Source: Candidatus Galacturonatibacter soehngenii
GTDB lineage: Bacteria; Bacillota; Clostridia; Lachnospirales; Lachnospiraceae
Direction of reading: 5' to 3'
DNA length: 64,000 nucleotides
NCBI RefSeq assembly: GCF_008830185.1
Contig: NZ_WAGX01000005.1
Span: 744,001 to 808,000 of the forward strand
The notes beneath the pieces are model-generated. The model ran no database searches. It was not told where the DNA came from and worked only from the letters and a program-made list of their open reading frames with translations. Shown here in pieces: positions 1-9,001 of the stretch. Within the stretch, counting starts at the first letter, position 1. Every line of letters begins with the position of its first letter. Made by a program: the position numbers and the translations under genes.

Positions 1-43
1 CTTAAAATCCGATTGTATACCCAATGCAATTTTTTTTGCTTAA

Positions 44-106
44 GTCTATTAATTCATATCATGTATTGCATCACTTCGTGAGAGACATGATACTGAATTA
101 ATAGAC
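44..106. repeat. Long imperfect inverted repeat
   Basis: The arms at 44-64 and 85-106 are about 21 bp each and differ by one inserted base, with a loop of about 20 nt. There is no T-run next to the stem, so it does not look like a standard intrinsic terminator. It lies just downstream of the orphan immunity gene and could mark the edge of the toxin locus or be a small repeat element. Nothing else is recognised in bases 1-159. Confidence 0.6.
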
Positions 107-159
107 AAGGATTTACGGAGTTGGAAGTCCTAAAGTATAACCCTAATAAATTTAAATAT

Positions 160-516
160 CTAATCGCCAATAGCTATTAAACTTTTATTTTCTGAAATTG
201 CTTTCTTGCATAGTTTATCTAAGTGCAAAAAAATATTTATAGCATCATCTACATCTTCATATTCTTGTAAAAAATCACTTTCTAAAATATATTCACAAAT
301 TTTACTTATTTGAGTGATTTTTTCATTTTCTAATAAAGTATCAGCATATGGATCAATATCCATAAGACAACTTATTTCAAAATCGATAATGCTACTGTTT
401 GTATATATATACTCTTGTAATTCCTCGTGCAAACTAACAAAATCATCAAACTCTGTAAGTACCTTTTTAGAATTTACTATATCTTTTGATTTTGCAATAT
501 AAAAATCTAATCCCAT
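160..516 (-). CDS. Candidate immunity protein of the orphan toxin tip
   Basis: A 118-residue acidic, soluble protein with no signal peptide or membrane segment; no family is recognised. AGGAG lies 6 nt before the ATG. It starts 18 nt after the stop of the displaced toxin tip at 535-852, the usual place for a cognate immunity gene in Rhs/WapA/CDI loci. Small size, acidic composition and position are the only support for an immunity role, so function is inferred from context. Confidence 0.55.
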   Translation of the reverse strand: MGLDFYIAKSKDIVNSKKVLTEFDDFVSLHEELQEYIYTNSSIIDFEISCLMDIDPYADTLLENEKITQISKICEYILESDFLQEYEDVDDAINIFLHLDKLCKKAISENKSLIAIGD

Positions 517-534
517 CTTATTCTCCTATTATTC

Positions 535-852
535 TTATTTTCTCGGGTACGCTGTTATAACATTACCAAATTTGTCGACAACAACCCTAATTGTATTAAC
601 TGGTTTTCCATTACTATTTTTTCCAATAGCGTTCTTATATGTATATTCAATTAGCTTTCGCCCATTAGTTGAAGGAGTCACTTTTGAATCTTGGCTTGTC
701 AATGCTTTATTAATTCCTTTTTTTATATCAAAGTTATTATTAAACTTACTTTTGTTTGGAACGGTAGAATTAGGACCATGATTTTCCATAATATGTTCTT
801 CTGCATTCTTACTTATTTTACCAGTCTCAGAGCCTCCCTTGGCAAACCTACC
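535..852 (-). pseudogene. Displaced (orphan) Rhs toxin tip, BECR-like RNase fold suspected
   Basis: The open frame begins after a TAA at 853-855 and reads through the motif KGGSET (residues from base 840) into a tip ending VVVDKFGNVITAYPRK. The first internal ATG is at 789 and has no good ribosome site, so this piece cannot be secreted or probably even made alone. The live rhs gene carries the same KGGSET junction, with 18 identical bases (823-840 and 1490-1507). The ending with TAYP and upstream His residues resembles EndoU/BECR-type RNase toxins, but this is a motif-level guess. It fits the known pattern of orphan CT cassettes kept behind Rhs/CDI genes for replacement of the main tip by recombination. 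Confidence 0.75.
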
Positions 853-870
853 TTACTATTATTATAATAT

Positions 871-903
871 AGACCAGCTATAGATGTTTTCCATAGCTGG
901 TCT
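871..903 (-). terminator. Hairpin after the rhs immunity gene
   Basis: Perfect 11-bp stem (871-881 with 893-903) and an 11-nt loop, followed on the minus strand by an AT-rich run. It separates the live toxin/immunity pair from the orphan cassette. Confidence 0.55.
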
Positions 904-936
904 AACAAAATCTTTATACTTTCTTTAAACTATAAA

Positions 937-1260
937 TTATTTTACCATAAACATGTCTATTAAACTGTCAAGTTTACTTTTATAGTACAATAGTTCATTT
1001 ATTCCTTCTTTTTCACTACTAATTTCATTTAGCATCTCATTAAATTCATCATCACATTTCAGCATACTAATATCTATTTCATCCTTTTTGATGTACTTTG
1101 AGACCACCCCCATTATAAACATATCAATCTCTACTAATTCTGCATATAAATCATATAATTCATCATCTTCTGGTGTATTCGGAAACTCCAAATTATATAT
1201 TTCCTCATATTTTGCTTTTATATCATTCTTTTTAATCCCAAAATGTAACCAATTTTCCAT
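937..1260 (-). CDS. Candidate immunity protein of the live Rhs toxin
   Basis: A 107-residue soluble protein rich in Asp and Glu, with no recognised family. Its ATG lies inside the last codons of rhs, overlapping by 29 bp in another frame, so translation is probably coupled to the toxin. A GGAGG lies about 14 nt upstream, which is long, again suggesting coupling. Position directly after the variable tip is the classical place for the neutralising partner of a polymorphic toxin. The role is inferred from context only; binding to the tip has not been shown. Confidence 0.6.
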   Translation of the reverse strand: MENWLHFGIKKNDIKAKYEEIYNLEFPNTPEDDELYDLYAELVEIDMFIMGVVSKYIKKDEIDISMLKCDDEFNEMLNEISSEKEGINELLYYKSKLDSLIDMFMVK

Positions 1261-4200
1261 CTGTTGTCCAATATCCTCCTACTTTGTTTTTGCCTTTGCC
1301 TGTTTGAATTTTTATTCCTTTTGTACCATCCTTTAATGTTACTTCTTTCCCATGACTTTTGTTTTTATTATAAAAATCCATCGCATCTTCCGTGTACTGC
1401 TCTAATGTTCTTCCTTTTCCGTGTTTCTTCAAATGATAGTCCATGGACTCTTCAACAGTATCAAATGTTGCTTTATACCATTTAGATTTAGTCTCAGAGC
1501 CTCCCTTACTAACATCCTCACCAAGCTTCTTACTTGCACTTATCGATATTTTGATTCCAGCCGCAGTTTCTGTAGCTCCCAACACCATTATTCCAAATCC
1601 TGCTCCAGATATTTCTATCTGACCAGTCGCAGTAGATACTAACGTTATGCCCGCTCCCTTTTGCATGGTGCTTGCTCCTGACGCAGCAGTTATAAGTCCT
1701 AACAGCATTGATGTAATATCTCCTGCTATTTCACCCTTGTTATAGGTGGTCTGATACGTCTTGCTATATGGTTCGCTTCCAATATCCATATTATACACAT
1801 TCTTTAATACACTGTCCGCAAATCCTCCAAAAAATGTGGCTAGCTGTTTTACTGGCTCTGGCATTCCATTTACAGCATTCATTACCTTGGTTTGGATTTT
1901 CTTTGCTTCCATACACATCTTTTGTTCCGCCTCAAATAGTGCGGTCACTAATTTATTATCTACATATGCATAGCTGCTTGTTACATTTGTAACATTTGCT
2001 CCTCCAAATCTGTTTTGTAAACTCTGCGTCACTGGGTCTACTGGTGGTGTATCATCAGACTGATTGGCTAGGTATTCTGTAAACGGATCGGTATAACCTC
2101 CTCCACTCTGTCCAGAAGAATTGTAGGAACCCGTAGCACCGGTTCTGCTTCCTCCACTTCCTCCGCCTGTGGCTGAACTGTTACTCTTGGGCCCTCCTGT
2201 AATCGTATTGATTACTGTGTTAACTGCTTTTGTTACTGTTTTCTTTACGGTATTTGCTATATTCTTGATACCGTTCCATACAGCATTTACTGTTTTTTTG
2301 ACTGTTTCTAATCCCTTATCAACTACTTGCTTTACCTTATTTATCGCATTACTAAACCATCCATGTCCACTCGGATCCATCAGATTCACTGGGTTATTCC
2401 CCGTATAGGTGTACAGGTTAAGCGTCAACGGATCTTCTAGCATTCCAAGGTAAGTATCTTGAGTCAGGAATCCTCCGATATTACTATTATAATACCTTGC
2501 CCTTAGATACTGCAATCCGGTATTCCAATCTACTGCTTCCGCGTTGTATTGGTAGGGACTGTATGTATCCCCATTTACTGTTGCACTTCCGTATGCATCA
2601 TATTGATAGCTTACCACTGCATTTCCATAAATACTTGTTAATGCCGATACACTTCCTCTTCCATCATAGATGTAATACTGGGTCTGACTAGCATCACGCC
2701 TTTGATTTGTATAACTATTTCGTTGTACACCATAATCGTAGACAGACGCTACTTCTCCATTCACATCATACTCCATTAATACTTGTGTATACTCTTGATT
2801 CACATCATTGACATAGCTGGTCATTCTGTAATTTTGACGTTCGATTTCTTCGGTTCCACTTGGAATCAATACAGTGTCATACAATATCTTTTCGTAACCA
2901 CTTAATGCCTCTGGTTCATCATCCGGGATAAAATCCTCTATTTCCCTTGACATTGGTTCGATTTTGATTTCTTTTTCTGTCTTTTCGTCTAACATTGAAC
3001 CATCCGGACTTGTTTTTGTTTCCTCTTCCTTTTTCGTCTCTGTAATGGTTTCTATTTCCGCCTGTGTTGACGCATCTTCGTTTTGCTTTGTATTTTCATA
3101 TTCTGTGGTCGTAATATGTCTTACAATATAATATTGATTCGTCAAATAATCCCAAGCATCATGAAACCAAGAAGATAAGTATGAAGATGCACCGCCAAAG
3201 CCTTGTATAATCCCTTGTCCAAATCCATACCAGAAGAAATGATTCGTTGGATCGACATAAAGCTTTGATTCATCAATCGTAGTGGTAGGTGCATATTCCT
3301 TTGGCTCTCCCTTTGAATTATTTGTATCGGTGGTTTTAGTCGTGGTTGTTGTCGTCGTTTGTGTGGTCTTTGTTAATGTAACCCAAACATCGTATCTGAT
3401 AAATGTCTTTTTAATTGTATCTATTACATGATCCCATGTGGTCTTATCATAATAAGTATCCCATTCTACTGGTTTTTGTCTACTTTGCTCTCCATGTTCA
3501 AAATCTCCATGTTCCGCTATGGTTTCCTCATAACTGCTTTTTGTCTTTTCCACAGTAAAAATTCGATTTCCGTCACCATCATAGAGCGCTGCCATCAAAA
3601 GTGTTCCCTGCTTCTTAATAGAACTCAAACGATTTTCTACGTCATAGGAATATTCTACAATCTCCTCTCCGGGAGCAAGCTCTTTTACCATATTCCCATT
3701 AGCATCGTATTCGTAAGTAGTCTCACCCTTTAGGCTGTCAATTGAAGTAATCAGTCTGTTCGCTTTGTTGTAATGGTTCTCAATCAGTTGTTTTCTTGCC
3801 GTTTCTTCAGATTTTTCAATACAGATTCGATTCCCTGCCTTGTCATAGGTATATCGTGTTTCACTCTTTTTTCCGTTTTCTACACTTATTACTTTCGTTA
3901 ATTGTCCTCGAAGGTCATAGGAAAACGTATTTTCTATCTTAATTTTCTCCTTGTCCTTATAACGGTTTTCCTCTTCCTTTGTAATAAAACCACTGTTATC
4001 GTAAGTATAATAATAAGCAGAAATAATCTTATCCTCTGCATCCAGATTTTCAACTGCGGTTACCTGATTCAATATATCGTAGGTAAGCTTAGTGGTCGTC
4101 TGGTTTGGTCGTTCAATCTGAATCAAATTTCCTTTTTCATCATAGGTATAGAAAGTTTTTCGGTTGTTTCGATCGGTTAACAAGGTTAATCGGTCTATTG

Positions 4201-7200
4201 CATCATAACTATAGCTGACTGCTTTCCCATCTGGATAGGTAAGTTTCGATAAATTGCCATACTCATCATAGGTATACACAATTTCTTTCCCATCGCTTGT
4301 CTTCACAGAACCAATTCTTCCCGCTTCATCATAGGTATAGGAAGTCGTGCCTGTCACATCCTCCATAGATATCTGGCGACCTTCCTCATCATAAGCATAT
4401 AATACATTTTGTTCTTTGTACTCTTCACCGTAGGAAATGCTTACCAACTGATCAAGCTTATTGTAATCGTATTTAATTGTGGAGCCATCTGGTTGTTTTG
4501 CTTCCTTTAGCCTGCCCTCCATGTCATAGACAAATTCCTGCACCTCGGATAGCGGATTGGTCATAGATGTCATTTTGCCGAGCAGATCGTAGGTATAGCT
4601 AGTTGTATTTTGATTTCCGTCCGTAACACTGGTTAAGTTTCCTACCGTATCATAGGTATAATAAGTTTCAACCTGTTCAGAATCCGTTACCTGTATCAAC
4701 TGGTCTGCCAGATTATATGTATAATCAATTGTTCTTTCTTCTTCATCCTTTAGCTGGGTGATGTTTCCATTTCCATCGTAGGCAAGTCCTAAGCGATTGC
4801 CTTTTGCATCTTTAATGGCAGTGATCTGTCCCATTTTATCATATTCATAAGAGGTCTTTTGCCCCATTGGATCAATAATTGCGGCCAACTGGTTTCTCAC
4901 ATCATACTCAAATTTAGTTGTCTGATCCAGTGCATTTGTGACAGTCGTCTGATTTCCCATTGCATCATAGCTATAACTGGTGATTCTCCCACCGTTCTCT
5001 GTAATTTTAGTCAAGTTACCCTGTATGTCATAGGTTAACTCTGTTATTTTACCAACTGGATTAGTTAGACTTGAGATACGGTCTAACGCATCATAGGAAT
5101 AGGTCGAAGTACCTCCAAGTGGCGTTATGACACTGACCAAATTGCCTCTCTCATCATAGGCGTAAGAGGTTGTTGCATTTTCTTCATTGGTAGTGGTCAA
5201 CACACGGTGCTGCTTGTCATAGGTATAAGATATTTCCCTGCCTGACTGGTCGCGCTCTTTGACTAAGTCTCCTACTTCATTGTATTCATATTGTTTGAAT
5301 AGCTGTTGTGGGGCTTCAATCTTTGTTAGTCTTCCGATTGCATCATACTCATAAGTAAATTCTGCTGTATTTGGAAGAATTCGTTTTGTCATCTGCCCTA
5401 ATTTGTCGTATTCCATCGTGGTTACCGCCCCAAGGGGATTGGTAATCATGATATTGTTACCATGACCGTCGTAGGTATATTGATAGCTTCCTCCATTCGG
5501 AGTTACAAGCTGAATTAGCTGACTTACATTGTCATAGGTATAGTTTGTTACATATCCTAATGCGTCCTGATACTTTAAAAGATTTCCCAAAGCGTCATAA
5601 AGATATTGCTCTTTTCCCCCATCTGCATTTAGTACTGCAATTACTCGTCCAAGAGCATCGTAGGTGTATTTTGTTTCATTTCCATTTTTATCTCTATTTG
5701 CTATAATGTTTCCTGTCTTATCATATGAAATAGTTTGGATATTACCTGCCGCATCGGTAATTTGTGTCAGATTGCCAAGTACATCATACGTATAACTGTT
5801 TTTTTCCCCTAAAGGATTGGTATCGCTGGTTAGATTTCCAAGTTTGTCATAGGTATATTGATAGGTTCGCATGGCATGATCTTCTTTAGAAATCAAACGA
5901 TTATTTTTATCATACTCATATTTGGTTACTTTCCCCTCTGGGTCTGTAATACGGATTACGTTCCCCATTGTATCATAATCATACTTTGTCTGATTTCCGT
6001 CAAAGCTTACAACACTTATCAGGTTTTGATTTTTATCGTGGGTATATGTCGTTGTTTGTCCCATACTGTTTGTAATGGAAGCAACATTTCCCATGGCATT
6101 GTATGTATATGAAGTTGAACTGCCTGCATTGTTTTCTTCCTGAATCAAGCGCCCTGCTTTATCATATTGATAATAAGTAATTAGTCCTTCACTATCCGTA
6201 GACTTAATTCGCAGATTTCTATTATCATAAACATGTGTAACCTCCATACCATTTGGAGATATTATTTTGGTATTATTTCCATTGGCATCATATTCCAGTT
6301 TGTAAATATTACCATTTGCATCTGTTATTTTTGTTGCCAATCCTCTATGATCGAACTCGTAATTGGTCTTACCGTTTAATGCATTGGTTATAGTGGAAAT
6401 ATTACCGGAAGAATCATAAGTGTATTCGGTCACATAATGATTGGCATCAACTATTTTAGTAATTTGATTTACAGCATCTAAAATATATTTTGTTTGATTC
6501 CCCATTGGGTCTGTAATCTGTGTAAGATTATTGTTTCCATCAAAAGAATAGCTGGTTTTGTTTCCATTTGGGTCAATCCTAGCTGTCATATTGCCTAACG
6601 CATCATGTTCATACGTTGTTTCATAGCCCAAGGCGTCTATACTTTTCAATAGATTTCCTACTGCATCATAAGTATATTTAAGCGTGCCTCCATTTGGTAA
6701 TGTCAGAGCCGTCACTTGATTTAACTTATCATAAGTAAATGTATACCTTTTTCCATCACTATATTGTGCCTGTGTTATATTGTTATTCAAATCATAAGTA
6801 TACGTAACGGTGAGACCACTCGCATTGGTTAATTCTTTTAATCTATTAGCACCATCATAGGAATAGGTTGTCTTTCCCCCCAAAGCATCCATTTGTTCTA
6901 ACAATAATCCTAATGCGGAATAAGTATATTGTGTCTTGGCACCTGAATCATCTGTAACTGATGTAATTTGATTGGTTCGGTAATCATAGGAATATACTAT
7001 TGCATTTTGATTTGGTTGTATTTCTTTTACCAAATTACCTACTGCATCATATTCATAACGAAACGTATTTCCTTCACCATTGATTATGGTTGTATTATTT
7101 CCTACGCTATCATAACCATAAGCGGTGATAATACCCTGAGGATCTATCATTTTTGTTCTATTACCAAGAGCATCGTATTCATAAGAAAATGTTCTCCCCA

Positions 7201-8860
7201 TTGGATCTATTAATGACAAAATATTTCCGTTTCCATCATGAATAAACGTAGTTTTCGCTCCATTAAAATCTGTAATGGATGTTATGTTTCCTGCCTTATC
7301 ATAAGTGTAGTATGTACTTTTTCCAGCACCATTTGTTTCTTTTATTTTTCTTCCTGCATTATCATATGTATAGCTGGTTGTCTTACCTGCTGCATCGATT
7401 ACCGCTGTAATATCTCCACTTGCATTATATGTAAACGTTCTCGTTTGTCCTTTTGCGTCGGTAACGGAACGTATCCAAGGTCCTTGATATGTAAATGTGG
7501 TATGGTTTCCTTTTGGATCAGTAACTTTCGTCAAATGGTTGTTTCCATCATACGTGTACGAAAAGACTCGATTCTCAGGTTGAACCACCTTTGTCAGGTT
7601 TAGTTTTGAATCGTATTCATATCTTGTTTGCTTTCCTTCATAATCTGTTTGTGATGTTAGCGCATTCATAGTATTATAAGTAAATGTTTTGCTTGCTCCA
7701 TCGAATCTGGTTTCTTTGATAATATTTCCGTTTGCATCGTATTCATAGAAAGTGGTATGGGCAAGAGCATCTGTTTCAGAAACCATTTGATTATTCTGGT
7801 ATGTTCTGCTAATACTTGTTCCATTCGGATAGATAATTTTTGTTGTTCGATATTGATCATCATAGTAATAAGTGGTGGTATTCCCATTTCCATCATTGGT
7901 AATAGTTCTTCCTGCTGCATACGAAAGTGTGCTTTCTTTGCCATTTGCATCAATTTGACTTACAATGCGGTTTTCACTGTCATAAGTATTTAATATAACT
8001 CTGTTACCGTTCCCATCAAACCACTTTGTCATGCGATGCTTATCATCATATTCGTATCGAATGGTTATCCCAAGTTCATCTGTGTAACTAGTCAGATTCT
8101 CCGAGGTATCATATCCGTAGGTAATTTGTTTCCCATTTGGTAAAGTAATAGCTATAATATTACCGTTATCATTGCAGGTTACCTTGTAAATAAATCCCGT
8201 ACTTGATGCAATTTGACGAATGAAATAATTATCATCATAAGTAATTGTAATCGTATTGTTTTTAACATCTGTTATTCTCGTCAAATATCCAAATTCATTA
8301 AAGGTTTTCTTAATCTTGTCATGATTTGTTATAGTATATTCATACACTTTATAGGATTTTTCTTTTGTTCCCATCAATACGGTTCTAGAATCTACTGCAA
8401 CCCGCTCTAATGAATAATTGTATCCAGCAGGTGGAGTATATGAATTTCCATTTTTGGTAAATACGAGAGAACTTCCATCTCCACGGCTATAAATGATATT
8501 AAAATTTTCATCCATGGAAATTTGTTCTTCGTATTCCGTTTGCCATCCGCGACCAAATAATCCATTTTTATCAGCTCCTTTTGCATTATAATTTCTTGTA
8601 ATAGCAAAGTCTTTTGTTTCATCTGGAATACTGGCATCTGTTTGCTCCATAAAAAAATTACCTGTATTTAGGTTAATTGGTTCAAATCCAAATTCACAAT
8701 GCAGACCTCGTCCCATTAACATTGCATCAATTTGTGCCTTCCCTGAATCGTTTAGTTTTGGTGGATTATATGGTTTGTTTGCATTTTTCTTTGGATTACG
8801 GATAAACAGAGTATTATTTTTCACCACTAGCATATCAGCCGCCTTATTATCAAAGAGCAT
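1232..8860 (-). CDS. Rhs/WapA-like YD-repeat protein with C-terminal toxin tip (downstream part of split gene)
   Basis: The first Met-initiated reading is 2542 residues. It has a DUF6531-like start (NTGNFF, about residue 60), then roughly 70 YD/RHS repeats of about 21 residues to about residue 1750. A Thr/Glu-rich insertion follows, then the RHS core (YDGRGSVSAL, about 2070) ending in NPVNLMDPSGHGW near 2160, then a variable segment with a hydrophobic stretch near 2400. The last 90 residues after KGGSET are the tip (YHLKKHGKG ... GGYWTTDGKLVTFWD), probably a nuclease-type toxin of unknown class. The frame continues upstream without stops for 46 codons to the TAA that ends the DNRLRE gene. Those codons encode a LysM-like segment (YKVTQFDTLPKIAKYYGVP), and the Met at 8860 has no good ribosome site. 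The real protein is therefore probably the second half of one WapA-like giant. Confidence 0.9.
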   Translation of the reverse strand: MLFDNKAADMLVVKNNTLFIRNPKKNANKPYNPPKLNDSGKAQIDAMLMGRGLHCEFGFEPINLNTGNFFMEQTDASIPDETKDFAITRNYNAKGADKNGLFGRGWQTEYEEQISMDENFNIIYSRGDGSSLVFTKNGNSYTPPAGYNYSLERVAVDSRTVLMGTKEKSYKVYEYTITNHDKIKKTFNEFGYLTRITDVKNNTITITYDDNYFIRQIASSTGFIYKVTCNDNGNIIAITLPNGKQITYGYDTSENLTSYTDELGITIRYEYDDKHRMTKWFDGNGNRVILNTYDSENRIVSQIDANGKESTLSYAAGRTITNDGNGNTTTYYYDDQYRTTKIIYPNGTSISRTYQNNQMVSETDALAHTTFYEYDANGNIIKETRFDGASKTFTYNTMNALTSQTDYEGKQTRYEYDSKLNLTKVVQPENRVFSYTYDGNNHLTKVTDPKGNHTTFTYQGPWIRSVTDAKGQTRTFTYNASGDITAVIDAAGKTTSYTYDNAGRKIKETNGAGKSTYYTYDKAGNITSITDFNGAKTTFIHDGNGNILSLIDPMGRTFSYEYDALGNRTKMIDPQGIITAYGYDSVGNNTTIINGEGNTFRYEYDAVGNLVKEIQPNQNAIVYSYDYRTNQITSVTDDSGAKTQYTYSALGLLLEQMDALGGKTTYSYDGANRLKELTNASGLTVTYTYDLNNNITQAQYSDGKRYTFTYDKLNQVTALTLPNGGTLKYTYDAVGNLLKSIDALGYETTYEHDALGNMTARIDPNGNKTSYSFDGNNNLTQITDPMGNQTKYILDAVNQITKIVDANHYVTEYTYDSSGNISTITNALNGKTNYEFDHRGLATKITDANGNIYKLEYDANGNNTKIISPNGMEVTHVYDNRNLRIKSTDSEGLITYYQYDKAGRLIQEENNAGSSTSYTYNAMGNVASITNSMGQTTTYTHDKNQNLISVVSFDGNQTKYDYDTMGNVIRITDPEGKVTKYEYDKNNRLISKEDHAMRTYQYTYDKLGNLTSDTNPLGEKNSYTYDVLGNLTQITDAAGNIQTISYDKTGNIIANRDKNGNETKYTYDALGRVIAVLNADGGKEQYLYDALGNLLKYQDALGYVTNYTYDNVSQLIQLVTPNGGSYQYTYDGHGNNIMITNPLGAVTTMEYDKLGQMTKRILPNTAEFTYEYDAIGRLTKIEAPQQLFKQYEYNEVGDLVKERDQSGREISYTYDKQHRVLTTTNEENATTSYAYDERGNLVSVITPLGGTSTYSYDALDRISSLTNPVGKITELTYDIQGNLTKITENGGRITSYSYDAMGNQTTVTNALDQTTKFEYDVRNQLAAIIDPMGQKTSYEYDKMGQITAIKDAKGNRLGLAYDGNGNITQLKDEEERTIDYTYNLADQLIQVTDSEQVETYYTYDTVGNLTSVTDGNQNTTSYTYDLLGKMTSMTNPLSEVQEFVYDMEGRLKEAKQPDGSTIKYDYNKLDQLVSISYGEEYKEQNVLYAYDEEGRQISMEDVTGTTSYTYDEAGRIGSVKTSDGKEIVYTYDEYGNLSKLTYPDGKAVSYSYDAIDRLTLLTDRNNRKTFYTYDEKGNLIQIERPNQTTTKLTYDILNQVTAVENLDAEDKIISAYYYTYDNSGFITKEEENRYKDKEKIKIENTFSYDLRGQLTKVISVENGKKSETRYTYDKAGNRICIEKSEETARKQLIENHYNKANRLITSIDSLKGETTYEYDANGNMVKELAPGEEIVEYSYDVENRLSSIKKQGTLLMAALYDGDGNRIFTVEKTKSSYEETIAEHGDFEHGEQSRQKPVEWDTYYDKTTWDHVIDTIKKTFIRYDVWVTLTKTTQTTTTTTTKTTDTNNSKGEPKEYAPTTTIDESKLYVDPTNHFFWYGFGQGIIQGFGGASSYLSSWFHDAWDYLTNQYYIVRHITTTEYENTKQNEDASTQAEIETITETKKEEETKTSPDGSMLDEKTEKEIKIEPMSREIEDFIPDDEPEALSGYEKILYDTVLIPSGTEEIERQNYRMTSYVNDVNQEYTQVLMEYDVNGEVASVYDYGVQRNSYTNQRRDASQTQYYIYDGRGSVSALTSIYGNAVVSYQYDAYGSATVNGDTYSPYQYNAEAVDWNTGLQYLRARYYNSNIGGFLTQDTYLGMLEDPLTLNLYTYTGNNPVNLMDPSGHGWFSNAINKVKQVVDKGLETVKKTVNAVWNGIKNIANTVKKTVTKAVNTVINTITGGPKSNSSATGGGSGGSRTGATGSYNSSGQSGGGYTDPFTEYLANQSDDTPPVDPVTQSLQNRFGGANVTNVTSSYAYVDNKLVTALFEAEQKMCMEAKKIQTKVMNAVNGMPEPVKQLATFFGGFADSVLKNVYNMDIGSEPYSKTYQTTYNKGEIAGDITSMLLGLITAASGASTMQKGAGITLVSTATGQIEISGAGFGIMVLGATETAAGIKISISASKKLGEDVSKGGSETKSKWYKATFDTVEESMDYHLKKHGKGRTLEQYTEDAMDFYNKNKSHGKEVTLKDGTKGIKIQTGKGKNKVGGYWTTDGKLVTFWD

Positions 8861-9001
8861 TTGATTAAGTGGAACTCCATAATACTTTGCAATCTTTGGT
8901 AATGTATCAAATTGCGTAACTTTATAGACTAAAAATGACTCACTTCTTGCCCTGTTTCCTGTTGTTCCATCTTTTGAAGCAGTGGCACTAATCTGGTATT
9001 A
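8861..9001 (-). other. In-frame TAA and 46-codon bridge between DNRLRE and Rhs halves
   Basis: The stop codon is at 9001-8999. The next 46 codons (8998-8861) are open and run in phase into the Rhs reading frame. The bridge reads as protein: YQISATASKDG, then a LysM-like motif containing DTLPKIAKYYGVP. There is no ribosome site or start for the second half in this stretch. This shows that one change from a sense codon to TAA separated a single gene, unless readthrough, reinitiation or a sequence error is involved. Confidence 0.85.

Noticed and set aside
2600-8300. Regularly spaced repeated motifs of about 60-65 bp resembling a CRISPR or tandem repeat array
   Set aside because: They are the codons of YD/RHS repeats in one open minus-strand frame; repeats vary and spacers are coding.
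3428-8410. Several plus-strand and shifted-frame open stretches inside rhs
   Set aside because: They follow the repeat codon pattern, lack ribosome sites and have biased composition; they are shadows of the long frame.
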